Below are positions 1 to 12,645 of a DNA stretch of 64,000 bases, one piece after another (the first letter of the stretch is position 1; every line of letters starts with the position of its first letter). The notes beneath the pieces were generated by a model. That model ran no database searches, was not told the origin of the DNA, and saw only the letters and a program-made list of their open reading frames with translations. The position numbers were made by a program, and so were the translations under genes. This DNA is from Leguminivora glycinivorella (taxonomy: Eukaryota; Arthropoda; Insecta; Lepidoptera; Tortricidae). Location of the stretch: the NCBI RefSeq assembly GCF_023078275.1, contig NC_062983.1, positions 13,323,001-13,387,000 on the forward strand, written 5' to 3'.

Positions 1-140
1 GATGATCAATCCTTAAGGTAGATTAGAAGCAAGGTAGGACTGAAGATGCTTCCCTACGCCACACCGAAGGTTATCGGTGCTGGGTCACTGCCTAAGATGT
101 GAGTCTTACTGCTTGGAAAAGTTATAAATCGAACACAAAC

Positions 141-3100
141 CAATGCCAGCCCAAGACGGAGCTTGCCAGACATCATTCAGTTGCCAGTACAAAGCGCCCA
201 TGGTGTACCAATCTGCTTGGCTCTGCCTGTAGAATTCTGTTTCTGCTTTCATCGCCATTGCTTGTGATATCTAAAAATGTATGGTTGGGGTTAATAATGC
301 ACCTTTTGCAGCAAACATACAATACGATATAGGCAGGGTAAACTCACCGCCCAACTCAAAGGATTGACCTAAGATTATATCCTAATTAAATGGTAACAAT
401 TGGCTTTAAGGGTCTGGAAAGGGGAAGGAGTTTACTATTTCTACGTGAATTAAATTTTAAACTTACTTGACTATAGTAAACATATTTCTCAAAATGTTTC
501 TTATCACTTTTATCTAACCGGAAATAACGATTCATTTGGTCTGTAATAAATCCGTATCCACCCGGACTGTGCTGCCTATGAACTGAGTACGGGCTATCGA
601 CTTGAAAGTCAGACTCATTGTTCGTAGCAGTTCTCATCGTTGCGAGAGAAGGCAAAGACTGAAATCCGTATTCAGACGCAAATCTGGTCTTGGGATAAAT
701 ATTTTGATTCCAGTTGTCTAAAATATAATTGTAATAATGTGTGTCTCCATAATGTGGGTCATAGGGATGCTCGGATATGTAGCCTTCGTTCTCTGATTCC
801 TTTCCATTAGACGGACTGGAGACTAAGTAGCGGCGACCGGGGTCCAACCCCTCCACGATAGGTTTAATGGTGTCTACGTAAAGTTTCAGATATTCTTTCT
901 TGTATTTCATGAACTGCGGGTTAGTGAAGTACCAATTGTCTCGCAAAGCAGCTTCGTTTTCATTATTGCCAGCCCAGATTGCGATTGACGGGTGATGCTG
1001 AAGATTGATCACGTTTTGTTCAATTTCCACTTTGACGGTTCTGAAATTAAAACCTGTTTGTATAAATCCAAAAACATCTGTGCATTTGAGAGCAATGATA
1101 GTTGTAACAATTACAAGAACACGGCTCTCTGATAGATGTTTGATAAACTATAAAGTCCAGTGTCGAAAACGAAAATATCCCTATACACTTATAACTCACT
1201 CAAGGAACTCCTCATCAGCAGGATACATCGAGCAAGCAAATAGGAAGTCTTGCCAGATGAGTATGCCCAGCTGGTCGCAACGCTGGTAGAAGTAATCCGA
1301 CTCGTACACCCCGCCGCCCCAGACTCGCAGCATGGCCATGTGTGCCTCGCGCGCAGATAGCAGGAGCTCATCCACTGTAGGATTGATAAAAACTGGTCAC
1401 TTATCCGTATGCGCCAAACAAAACTCACGAAGTACGACCACAAGTGCATACTGTATATAGTCATAGTGAAGCATTGATATAAGGCCGAGTTTTGTTTAAT
1501 ACTATGCTTTTGAACAAAATTAGTTGGAGAAATTTGCTGTCACGATGACGATATAAGTATTTCAGAAAATTTTGCTATTATTTAACACATCATTCCTTTG
1601 ATACGAGTAGATACTCATAATACCTCCTATACCCAATTATATAGTCATTTCGAATGTATCAAGTTAATTCGAGTATACTTTAACCCTCATATTTTGTTAA
1701 CTTAGATTCTACAAAAGTTTGCGACTGAAGTAACAAAATTACCTGTTTTTTGGTCGCTGCCAAGTTCTGGTAGGATATTTGCAGGTATCCAGTTTGAGCC
1801 TTTCATGAAGATGGGATAACCATTCACTTTGAAATAGAAGGAAAGGCCTGGTCCCGCTGTATCGTTGCCTGGAAATAAAAGTGAATTTAGTGAATACTTG
1901 AATATAGAATTGACAGAAGCTAATCATTCCAATGACCGATAATATAAACTTACATGGTAATTGTGAAGTATCTTCCTCTACGACTTCCAAAGTTCGAAAA
2001 CCGATTTGTTTGTGTATTTCATATGTTTCTTTTAAATCGTCTGAAGTAAACCTTAAATGCAAATCATACAACGGCTGGTCTCCGAAGCCATTAGGCCACC
2101 AGAGACTTATAACATTCTAAAACAAAAAACAGAAGATCATGTTTATTATCTCATCACAAACTAATCTAACGCCAAACAAGATTAATAAAACAGTCGTATC
2201 CTATAAAAAAAAGCTAGCTAAGTAGATTTCTGCAATGTTATTACAATACAGCAGAATCGATAGTGATGATTCTTGAATGTGTCATATTGTCAAGATAATT
2301 TGGTTAAGTGATAAAACTGCCAAAACATCTTCAAAAGATTCACCTATCGGCTTATCTTATTTTTATCTCTTATATTATTATCTTGAGCTTGATTTCGAGT
2401 CAGGGTCGTAGTTACAGGGGGGGGCTTGTGGGGTAATGCCCTACCTTAAAACCCTACCTTAAGAATCACCATAGCACTACATTATTGCTCAGTATTACAC
2501 TCTACATGTAATTGCAGGTGATGCCCTACCTTAAATTGAATTCTGGCTCTAGTTGAACGTGCTATTGTTACGAGTATGTATAAGTAGGTATACAATTTAA
2601 AAGGGCTATAACAGAGTATAGAATGTAGTAATAACATTTTATTTTACTTCAACAGAATAATCGATGGCGATGGATCTTGAATGTGTCAAGATAATTTTGT
2701 TTAAATGACAAATTCGATATAACTACCGGAAACATTATTTTTAGAAAGATTCACTAATCTGCTTATCTTATCTGTTTTATATTATCATCTTAAGCTCTAT
2801 TTCGAGTTGACAGGGTTAAGGGCATCATCCGCCCGGTGTACCTCCATGCTATTGTTCCATGTTGGGAAAGACAAATATAAAATACTAGCTTTTGCCCGCG
2901 GCTTCGTTCGCGTTACAAAGAGACAAAAAGTAGCCTATGTCACTCTCCATCCCTTCAACTATCTCCACTTAAAAAATCACGTCAATTCGTCGCTCCGTTT
3001 CCCATTTATAATATTAGTATGGATTATTTATAGCTGTATGATATATATAATCATTTATGGTTATTTAGTAGGTATTCCATTTCTCGTCATTGCGACATTT

Positions 3101-6100
3101 CCTGCACCTATTAAGCTCTTATAGATCTCTGTTTGGCCCAAAGGTTAGCTGGTAGAGAATGCCTTCTGGCATTAAGTTCGCCTTTTGTACATTTTTTTTT
3201 ACTGTGCAATAAAGTTTAAATAAATAAATAAATAAATATTTACCTCACTAATTGTCATATTGAGTTCAGCTTCACTGGTCCCATCATCTCTTGTCGTTGA
3301 CTCAAAAGCTCTATCCACCGTGAGCATTTGTCCGCCATCTACTTTTATCGAAGCCCTGAGTCGTCCGCCAATCTGCTTCCTCTTACGACTGGACTCCAAG
3401 TGTGCCACTATCTTTAGGTCCCAATGCGCACCAATTTTCTCTGTGTGCGATGTCATTGATCGAATAATTGCAGAGTTGTAAAATTCGATATATGCTGGTT
3501 TCCTAAAAAAAAATCAATCGAAACTTAAGTTCTTTAGTTTTGACAAAACTAAACGCATCAATATAATTTTATAAGAAGAGTACCATAATCCCACTGATGG
3601 GAAGGCTGGGCCCCAATCCCACGCAAAGGAGGCCTGCATCTTGCGCAGTTGGTTGGCGTGGCATTCGCCGTTGTAGACATCGGGAAGACAGTCAGGTGCT
3701 GCGAAGTGCTTGTCCGAGCGTAATTTCGCTGCTTCTACTGGCGATACGAAGGTTATTTTGATCTCATTGTCTCCTTCCTGCAATGAACAGCGTTTTAGAA
3801 TAGAAATTTCAAAAACCTGTTGCAAAATATATCGCTCTTCCATTATTTATTCAGTCAGGAAAAACAATATTTTGCAGACATATAGATCGTCTGAAATAGA
3901 CGTTGATAGTAATGTTGGGGAAGATTCGCCAACAGCTCGAAGTAACTTATTGACCATGACTACAGTTACCTCCCTCAACGAAGAAGAATTAATAACTTTA
4001 TGTGGACATATTCTTTGAATCCGACACCGGTATACTTTCTTATGCATCCTCCCATAGCCGGGATACCAGTCCACCGCTCTACTGATATACGTCCCAGAAC
4101 TCCCAGATTTAAGTTCCCGGTCGAAGCAATATATATTTTTAACATTGAGCTGAGGATTGAAATGGGTCTTTCATTTATAAAAAGATGGCTTGCCTTCAAC
4201 TGCGACTTGATGTCGAAGACGTACCGCACGAACATATTGTTCGTGCTGCCGACAGGACTCCCATTCACTTCAACGAAAGCCACAGTGTCCACGCCTTCGA
4301 GAACCAAGTGAGCAACGTCCGTGTCAGGAAGCTGATTTACTGCAATATAATAGTTATTTATGTGATTGGTGCATAGTGAGAGGCATTAAAACATGAGTGT
4401 TGTTATAAAATTCATAATAAGATAACAAGTTTTTTTTTCTTCTGAACAGCACGTTTTTTAATGTAAGATATGATGTACTAACAGATTTCTTAATAATTAT
4501 AGAGAACATATGATATGGATGTAGATAAACAAGAGTTACTGACCTAGTGTAATATTTGATAATAACTAGACGTAATAAATAATAAAAGCGGACCAATGCC
4601 AGTCGGACTGACCTTTACAAGATATAAGGTATTTTATTTTTATTATATTTTTACAGTTTTATATCTTTGAAATATTTTCCTTTGTTCGAAGTGTAAGATA
4701 TTTTCTTTACTTATTTATAGGTATAGGTACATATAGTAGATTTTTTTTTAAATCAAGATTTCCACTTGAGAACTTATCTGCGATAAATAGCATTGTTCTC
4801 TTTTGTTAACCCTAAACCGCTAATTACCTGTGCGAAATAAATACCATAAACAACAAAAGATGTTTCCTTTAGTAATAAGGGTCAAAAATTAACACAAGTT
4901 ACAATAATCAAAGCATCCTTTTAACTAAAATACACGGACACCTGGGTGACCACGGTTCTTAATTTCAAAAGGTTGTACGTTGAGTGTAATACACTCTGTT
5001 ATGACAATTTGAACTTTATTGCTAAAGGAATACTATTGTCTGTTATAAGACATCTTTTGTTGTTTATGGTATATGGTGGTGGATCTCAAGTGGAAATCTT
5101 GATTTTAAAAAATGTCTACTATACTTGATATTGCCAAACTTCGTAGTTGTAGCTAAACGTACATTTTGATTGTGCGTCGATTAATACGTTTCTGCAACAT
5201 AGACGGCCGTGCCTTTTTGCGTTAACGTAGAAGTTTGAGATTTTCCATAACAGTGAATTTAATAAGTAATGGTAGGGTATTTAAAGTCACTCACAGGTCG
5301 AACGCGATTAAATTAACATTATTTTACCTTTTTTCTGGCTGGTTACAGGTGCTCGCGGAAATATTTGTACAAACAAAGCGCGAGAACTTAAAGTGATATA
5401 ATACTTATAACGGTAATGTTTTGAAAATTTATTTAAGATAATATGTACCTATGTATGAAACAGTAATAAAAGTTAATGTTTCTTACATCAACGCAAAGGG
5501 TGTTTATAGGACAACGATACATAAATAGTACAATAATTATGTTAACAAGAACGATTAGTTACTTATCAGTCGTCCGGTGTAAGTCCAGGAATCGTAAGCG
5601 ACATATCTCGAGGCCACGTCGTTGAAACCCGAGAGGATGTCGCCAATTACCCCCGCCTGCTGCAGGTCCGAGTAGATCCCGCCGGGCACCGAACCCCGGC
5701 CGGTTATTGCTGTAAAATGCAATGCGACGGTCAAAATAGTACAACATTGTTAAGATATTAGACAGTAGGTACTAGCTTTTTCCGACGACGGGGTGTTATA
5801 AGTTGGACGTGTCTGTCTGTCAGTCTGTTTGTCTGTCTGTCTGTGTGTGTGTCTGTCTATGGAATCGTAGCTCCCGAACGGATGAACCGATTTAGATTTA
5901 GTTTTTTTGTCTGAAAGCTGAGTTAGTCGGGAGTGTTCTTAGCCATGTTTCATGAAAATCGGTCTATTATGTCGCGGTCGGGGGTTTTTTTTTAATTTTA
6001 ATTTTGTGGTTATGTTATTTTCCCTTACAAACTTTGGACCCCCATTTCATCCCCTTAGGAGGTGAATTTTGAAAAATCCTTTCTTAGTGCACCTTATAAG

Positions 6101-7199
6101 GAACCTACGTGCCTGGAATCTCTAGGACCAGCGGTTTCGGCTGTGCGTTAATATGTCAGTCAGTCAGTATCTTCTTTTATACCGGATGCCCGGTAATTAA
6201 TGGACAACCTTTTAACCACCAAGAGGGCACCTTATACTGGTCCAGAAAATCGACATTAAGGTTTAGTAAAAGTCGCCTGGTTTTCGAGATTTTCACACTT
6301 TTTAAAACTTTAGGTAGTATTAAAAATTTAAAAATGTGATAATCTCGAAAACCAGGCGGCTTTTACTAAACCTTAATGTCGATTTTCTGGACCAGTATAA
6401 GGTGCCCTCTTGGTGGTTAAAAGGTTGTCCATTATTTACCGGGCACCCTGTAAAGGTATTTAGATAGAGTCAATAGTGAAAGTATAGAGTAGGTAAAATG
6501 CATATTGTATTCGTTTCCTGGCGGTTTAGCAGAACATGCGTTGTCGCGCGCGAATCCATACATCAAGCACGACTTCAAGTATGGACTCGCGGACGACAGC
6601 GCAAGTTGTGCTAACCCGCATGTAGTTCGTTGAAGTGCTCTAAAGAATCTGCGTTTAATTTTTTTGCCCTGGTTATGGGCCAACATATAATAATAAGTTA
6701 TTAAAAATACGTAAAATGGCAAGAACCGAGAGCGTCATTTACGTAGATACAGTCGAATCTCTAACATAATAATTATGTTAGAGATTCGACTTAAGACTAC
6801 TTTTCTGGTACTCCTACTTTATGTTTATCTGCTGAGCAGGATATACATATAGGATCTCGATGATATCACCAGATATTTGACACATATTAAACAAATGGAA
6901 TTATTTACCTTGAGATTCTACCGCTATATGAAGGTATCCGCCGTTACATAAGTAAATATGCACTTAAAATATTGGAATTTTACCATATAACTAATTAAAT
7001 TCATCCCAATTAATATACTTCCTGCTCAGCAACATTAGTTAGGAAACTATAAGATAATCTTTCAATGTGAAATATACTTACATCCATTTTTATTTTCAAA
7101 TGTCCATGTAACGTCCAAATTGGACGAAGCCAAATCGATCACATTAATACCGACCACACTGCCCAAACAAAAAACAATCAGAACAAGGAACGTCTGCAT
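141..7199 (-). CDS. MANBA: Beta-mannosidase (GH2), 3' end outside window
   Basis: Hydrolyses terminal beta-1,4-mannose in the last steps of N-glycan breakdown, in the lysosome. Ten exons join in phase: 7082-7199, 5563-5709, 4194-4339, 3584-3777, 3244-3502, 1954-2116, 1743-1868, 1200-1374, 467-1040, 141-270, giving 677 codons; the human enzyme has about 880, so roughly 200 C-terminal residues lie off the window. The ATG at 7199 opens a signal-peptide-like stretch (MQTFLVLIVFCLGSVVG). Family landmarks: TGRGSVPGGIYSDL near residue 42, FKVNGYPIFMKGSNWIPA, MLRVWGGGVYESDYFY, and WAGNNENEAAL with the presumed acid/base Glu at about 470. The presumed nucleophile is the Glu of ASEYGFQS at about 566; the 96-residue spacing fits the family. 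Exon 10 carries MGALYWQLNDVWQAPSWAG. Intron 3 appears to use a GC donor (AAG|GCAAGC). No frameshift or stop was found. The family call is firm; exon edges are hand-read. Confidence 0.93.
2238..2818. repeat. Diverged direct duplication in the mannosidase intron
   Basis: About 165 bp at 2238-2408 recurs with substitutions and small indels at 2654-2818. Shared landmarks are tcttgaatgtgtca, gtcaagataatt, aaagattcac and cttatcttat. Between them is a C-rich stretch containing two copies of tgatgccctaccttaa-like sequence. No coding potential seen. Confidence 0.6.
2880..3240 (+). mobile_element. Retroelement fragments with a non-LTR 3' tail
   Basis: From 2888 the text 'actagcttttgcccgcggcttcg' style head is a motif I recall as frequent in lepidopteran repeats. 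From about 3125 there is a non-LTR 3' tail: ggtagagaatgccttctggcattaag, then gtgcaataaagtttaaataaataaata running into the exon at 3244. The same tail occurs at about 23690 (plus) and 53300-53410 (minus), so it is a dispersed family. Family name not determined. Confidence 0.6.
5770..6175. repeat. Dispersed GTCT/GACA-containing repeat, copy 1
   Basis: 5770-6010 holds cgacggggtgttataag, a (GTCT)n stretch, gaacggatgaaccgattta and tcatgaaaatcggtctat. Reverse-complement relatives lie at 27430-27648 and 57367-57570. The second half (6030-6175: ccttaggaggtgaattttgaaaaatcc, gaccagcggtttcggctgtgcg) is the reverse complement of the units at 28939-30430. It is therefore a composite of two interspersed families inside a mannosidase intron. 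Confidence 0.7.
6180..6452. mobile_element. Foldback (long inverted repeat) element
   Basis: Two arms of about 113 bp (about 6185-6297 and 6335-6447) are near-perfect reverse complements around a loop of about 37 nt. Arm landmarks are tggacaaccttttaaccacc and its complement ggtggttaaaaggttgtcca. The termini resemble each other inverted (gatgcccggtaa / ttaccgggcacc). No protein is encoded; probably a non-autonomous DNA element. Confidence 0.85.
6751..6791. other. Perfect 41-nt palindrome
   Basis: agtcgaatctctaacataa and its exact reverse complement meet around a single central base, giving 20-nt arms with no real loop. It lies in the mannosidase first intron. Could extrude as a cruciform or be the remnant of a MITE. 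Confidence 0.85.
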
Positions 7200-8239
7200 G
7201 GCTCGAATGCCCAACGTAAACAGAATAAACAAGGATACTAATTCTTTTGCCGGGAAATGATAACGGTAACTGTAATGGCGATATTTGCTTGGTCCCTGCT
7301 ATGAAGTTGTCGATAATATCGATAGCTATTATCACTGCCGCGGTTGGCATACCACACATGTTATGGCCATTATTTAACGAGCTCGGTTAATTAAGGAAGA
7401 GAGACATACAAATATAACGAATCGTAGGTATTAGATAATTGGTGCAATCGAATGTGTCACTTAATTATCAGTACCTATGCATACTAATTAACCGGGACGA
7501 CCGGCAAATGCAAAGACGATTAATATTTAAATCTGTGAAATATAAACTTAAAGTTATACACCCTTATTCACAAACGTTAATTAAATTGGGCAAGTCGATA
7601 AAAATCGTTTGTCCCTTTCCATCATACCAATACATCAGAAAGAGAGGAGCGATAATTAAATACATAAGGTTATCGATAGTCTGTGGTTACAGCACATCAC
7701 TACCCAGTGTCCGATGGTCGATAATTATCAATACTTTACTAGCCATCTGCAATTTAGCATTGTGTTGCCTATTGCCATCTCTCGTTTCATGTATGGTTTT
7801 GACATGACTATCTATTACTTTAACACGGTGGTTTATTTAATTGTATAATTTGTTACATAACTCTTATCCTGATAGAGGCCGATATTAGACTATCATACAG
7901 TTAATGACTTGACTATAGAGGTAGACTTAAGTATAGACACCTAATTTTATCTTAGAGGCGTGTTCAAATTTTTGTGTGCTCTTTGGCCGTTTCGATACGG
8001 TGACTGGCGAATAGTATAAAGATCATTTTAAAGCCATAGACTGTCGTTGCTAGGAATTTGTAAAAGGGACGTGATCTGTCATTTTTAACCGTCGCCTCAT
8101 ATCTCTCAAGAAGGACGGTTATCAAGTCGTCTGTATGTTTTTTTTTATTTTTTTTATTTTTATTTTTTATGTTTGTTCCTCGATATCTCCGTCTTTACTG
8201 GACCGATTTTGAAAATTTTTTTTATGATTGAATGTATAT

Positions 8240-8890
8240 GCATACAGATTGGTCCCATTTTTCTCAGAACCCAGTTCTGATGATGGGATCCTGGAGAAAT
8301 CGAGGGAACTCCTCGAATCTAAAAGGCATACATATGGTGATTTTTGTGTTTTTAAAGGAACAGCATGCATTTAGGTACGGAACAGTGACATTTGGTGCAG
8401 TGGAATTGCTGATGATGGTCAGAACCGAACTCCTCAAATCTGAACGGCACGCTTATAGTGACTTTGGTATTTTTATAAGAACAGCATGCACTTTCGTCCA
8501 GAACAGTGACATTTGGTGCAGTGGAATTGCTGATGATGGCCAGAACCAAACTCCTCAAATCTGAACGGCACGCTTATAGTGACTTTGCCATTTTTATAAG
8601 AACAGCATGCGCTTACGTCTAGAACAGTGACATTTGGTACAGTGGAACTGCTGATGATGGTCAGAACCGAACTCCTCAAATCTGAACGGCACGCTTATAG
8701 TGACTTTGGTATTTTTATAAGAACAGCATGCACTTACGTCCGGAACAGTGACATTTGGTGCAGTGGAAGTAGTGGAACTGCTGATGATAGTCAGAACCGA
8801 ACTCCTCAAATCTGAACGGCACACTCATAGTGACTTTGGTATTTTTGTAAGAAAAGCATGCATTTAAGTTCAGAACAGTGACATTTATTT
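8240..8890. repeat. 121-bp minisatellite array, about 5 units
   Basis: The marker cagcatgc recurs at 8361, 8482, 8603 and 8724 (exactly 121 bp apart), then a changed version at about 8854 after a 9-bp insertion (agtggaagt). Each unit contains gtgacatttggtgcagtgga, gctgatgatggtcagaacc and ctcctcaaatctgaacggca. Several frames on both strands stay open because the unit lacks stops there; that follows from repetition and is not evidence of a gene. Confidence 0.9.
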
Positions 8891-9971
8891 AGTTATGTTT
8901 GTTAAGCATATTGAGTTTTCAAGTCAAAGTTTGTCAAGCTTCGATTTCTTATAATATAATCGAATTCATGAGGAATTGAGGAAACTCCTCAAACCTTAAC
9001 GTTATACGTATATTCATTTGTGTTGCTATCTAATAATTAAAGCATTAAAAGCAGTTTAAAAAAATACTTACACATTTCTACATAATCCAACATTCGCAAG
9101 TAGCTTTCACCAGAACCCGAAAGGCGACGGTTTTTTTTTTCTTAAAAATTATTTCCATACTAAATTGAATCATCATCGAGCTAGAAAAGTATTCTTACCA
9201 GAGTAAACAGGTTATTCTATGGTTATTTGATGGTTATTCCCATGTTATTCCCAATCCCTAAATAGCCTAAGAACGGTGCGATATTTTTGAAAATAATTCT
9301 ACAACAGTAGTTTTTTTTCATATACAGCGTTTAATCGCAATTTAAAAAACCTATATTTTCGAATCCACCAATAGTTTGGAATGGAAGATATTAAAAAAAA
9401 CTACGCCCAAAAAATAAGCGTTTTCTTTCAGCAAAATACCTTACAGTAATTTAATGGTGGACACATGTAAAAAAAAATCAGTTTTAAGGTTTACAACCCG
9501 AAGCCACCTAAATATATGACGGGAAATAAGACTTTTTTTAATGATATAGAATTTTTGATTTTTTTCTAACGTGCTCTAGAGCAAATATAACAACAGATAT
9601 TTTTAAGCAGAAATGAATAGCACATAATATTTCAGATATTTAGCATATAAAAACCACCAATATATTTATATGGAAATAAAAAAATCTAAATATTTGACCG
9701 GGCAAATTAGGAACAGATAATAGTACGAGGTTGACTTTTACTGTCCCTATTTAACAATATTAACAGCATGATAATCCACCCAATAAGTATGACCTTTATT
9801 TAATACTTTAATTTAATAATATATTTACATTTTTTGCGTGCTTTGGTTTGGACCTTAGAGTCTTACATTTAGGAATCCATATGGCAAACCACCACGCCAG
9901 TGGAGCTGGGCCGAGAGTAGGTGATGAGCCGTGTCGCATGCTTTTTATTCTGTTCTTCTATTACACATTAA

Positions 9972-10162
9972 CGTAAATGAGGAGGCACACTGACATTTTA
10001 CCCCTGCCAGGCGGCGCCTATGCAAGAGTCTAGGCATGTCACTGTCATTCATATGTGAGAGAGAGAGAAAAAAACATAATTATCAGCTTCTCGCTCTCAC
10101 GTCTCACGGACTAATGGGGTGGCGCCATCTGTCGTATCCTTTGAGTGTTCCTCCTCATTACA
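9972..10162. mobile_element. MITE-like element with inverted ends
   Basis: Ends gtaaatgaggaggcacac and gtgttcctcctcattac are inverted, and the inner ggcggcgcc / ggcgccatc pieces also pair. No coding sequence. A short GA-rich tract lies in the middle. Confidence 0.65.
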
Positions 10163-10550
10163 TGCCTATTTCTACATAAGTAATATTTTAGGTAGATTAA
10201 AAACAGACGTTTCCCACCGATAATAAAGTCCAAAGTAATTTAAAAAATTACATATTTATTTTAGGCATGCGATTTGACAGTCGTCGAAAAGAGTATATAC
10301 TTGTCAGTACATACATCTATCTCACGTTTTTCTCTTCTACCATTTGACAGATCTCCGTCATCTTGTGAGATGTATTCTTCCATTCTTCAGAATCGTTGAA
10401 GCAACGCTTGTTACAAACACGCGAAAGCTATGCAAAGTCTAATTTCGACCCATATGTCACGGCCAGGTATAGCCCCGGCGATTATCGTTAGACTTACAAG
10501 CCACAGGTCACGGGTTCAAATCTCAGTCGTCGCATACGTAGGTCGTAGAT

Positions 10551-10918
10551 ATTACAGCTTTTTTAATTAATTTTTTTAATGTTTTATTTATATTATAAGT
10601 TGATAAGTACAAGCTACTGCAATGTCATTAAATACAAGGACGCACAATTCATAACAAAAATGTTTTAAAAATCTGGGTCTAAATCTAAATTGCATTTATA
10701 ACATTCTTGTTGATGCTAATAACGTTAACTTCATATTACAGCTTTTTTAATTAATTTTTTTAATGTTTTATTTATATTATAAGTTGATAAGTACAAGCTA
10801 CTGCAATGTCATTAAATACAAGGACGCACAATTCATAACAAAAATGTTTTAAAAATCTGGGTCTAAATCTAAATTGCATTTATAACATTCTTGTTGATGC
10901 TAATAACGTTAACTTCTT
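10551..10918. repeat. Near-exact 184-bp direct tandem duplication
   Basis: The block beginning attacagcttttttaatt at 10551 is repeated from 10735 with essentially no differences that I can see, ending near 10918. AT-rich and non-coding. Near-identity implies a very recent event or an assembly duplication. Confidence 0.9.
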
Positions 10919-11384
10919 ATCTGCTTAGGAAAAAAATCGTTCATGCCATAACCAACTTAGTGTATAAAGACCTAAGTATCAAAATTGCAAATGGAACTGC
11001 GACACACTAAAAACTCTTTATCAAAATACCTTTTGTCATAATATGCTCAAACTCAAATGACTTAAATGTCAAAATGAATTGCGAACGAATATTGAACGAA
11101 TGGAGCCGCTACCAATATATAATAATTATGTAGGTATTAGATATTTCCAATTTATTCCATAAATAGAAATACCTAAAAAAGGCCGCAATTTTACTTCTTC
11201 ATTACATAAACTTTAAAAATACCCTACTGTATCATCTTTATCTTGGTCACTTGTACTACGTTTATTACAATAAATGTATGTAATGTATGTATGTGTAAAT
11301 TTCCTGACATGTCATATCTTGTTGTCACAAAGAAAAATTTACAGGGCTTCCAAGAATCTCGAGCTGGAAGGATACAAATTAATG

Positions 11385-11812
11385 GTTATTTGTTATACAA
11401 GGGGGCAAAGTTGTATTTTAACGCCGAGTGTGGAATTGAAAAACGAGCAAGTGAAAGGATTCTATAGTTGAACCACGAGCGAAGCGAGTGGTTCGAAAAT
11501 AGAATCCTGAACTTGCGAGTTTTTTAACACACGAGAAGTAAAATACATTTGCACCCGAGTGTAACACAAAACTTTTCCCCTCACTATAGCGAGGAAACTA
11601 CAACGCAAAAATGCATTTAATCACTGCTTTCAGTAGTTCCACAGGTGGTAAATCATCTTTATTACTAGATTCACCTACGTTTATCAATTTTAAAGCAGTT
11701 AATTTGACTTTATTCAAGGTCAAATTACTTTACCCACTAGTGGATAAAATGCGTTTTTACCCGCTGGTATTAAAGGACAAAACACGTGTTTCCGAGCTAG
11801 TGAGGGGAAAAA
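11385..11812 (+). mobile_element. Dispersed repeat family X, copy A
   Basis: Starts gttatttgttatacaagg and ends near gagctagtgaggggaaaa. Contains a hairpin: ggattctatag ... gaaccacgagcgaagcgag ... atagaatcc. Near-identical copies lie at 47310-47690 (minus) and 50867-51300 (plus), with decayed relatives at 28190-28330. Short open frames occur in it, but no recognised protein. Confidence 0.85.
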
Positions 11813-12197
11813 TATTTTCTATGAAAATAATTAAATTCGACAGCAGACAACCCAAAGGTTAATCGGATTTATTTATTATAGGCATTTGTTTTAAATTAAA
11901 TACCAGTGGCTCTGATCTGATAGTGGGATATTCTTTAAAATTTATTTTCAAAAGGAGATTTAATGTTGGTAATGCCATTCAAATAATATTAGAAGTGTCT
12001 ACGCGAGTGTCCGAATTTAATTATAGGATAGCACATATTGAAAGTACTGTAATATATGGGTACAGAAGCCTATTGAAATATAAAATACATAGCAAAAAGT
12101 ATAGAAAGAACCTACTAATTTTCGACTTTTTATTTACACTACATACCGACCATACAACTGACTCTAATTAATCTTGGTTTTCAAAAGTGTAAAATGT

Positions 12198-12339
12198 AGA
12201 CCTAAGTGCGTTTTCGCATTATCCGATCCGATATCGGATGTCGGGCCGATATCCCATACATTACAGGCGGAATCTTGGATTCATCTATTGATATCCTTCC
12301 GACATCCGTTATCGGATCGGATAATGTGAAAACGGTCTA
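12198..12339. mobile_element. MITE, inverted ends around tatcggat core
   Basis: cgttttcgcattatccgatc at the left is matched by gatcggataatgtgaaaacg at the right. Internal palindromes (gatatcggatgtcgg / ccgacatccgttatcgg) extend the fold. Non-coding. Confidence 0.85.
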
Positions 12340-12645
12340 ATAGCGACTCAATTAGTTTTTGTTCCTTGACGGTCATTCATTTGAACTAATAAAATTATTT
12401 ATTTAAATCTATACAATTACAACGAGTATTATAATGTATTATACATTCATTTTGTAATGTAATCCAACGAAATAACTTATAGAAATATATTCTACCCTTT
12501 TTGCTTGTTTTCCGATTACTATTTAGCCAATTTTTCATTGAGTCATACCATGGACTTTCAATAGGGACTGAGCTCACACTTTTTTTGCCATAATAAATTG
12601 AACTTTATCACCGGTGCAGAAAAACGTTCTTATTAGGATAGTAAA

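Noticed and set aside
8167..8824. Several 60-110 codon frames over the 121-bp array
   Set aside because: They occur on both strands and in step with the repeat; a composition effect.
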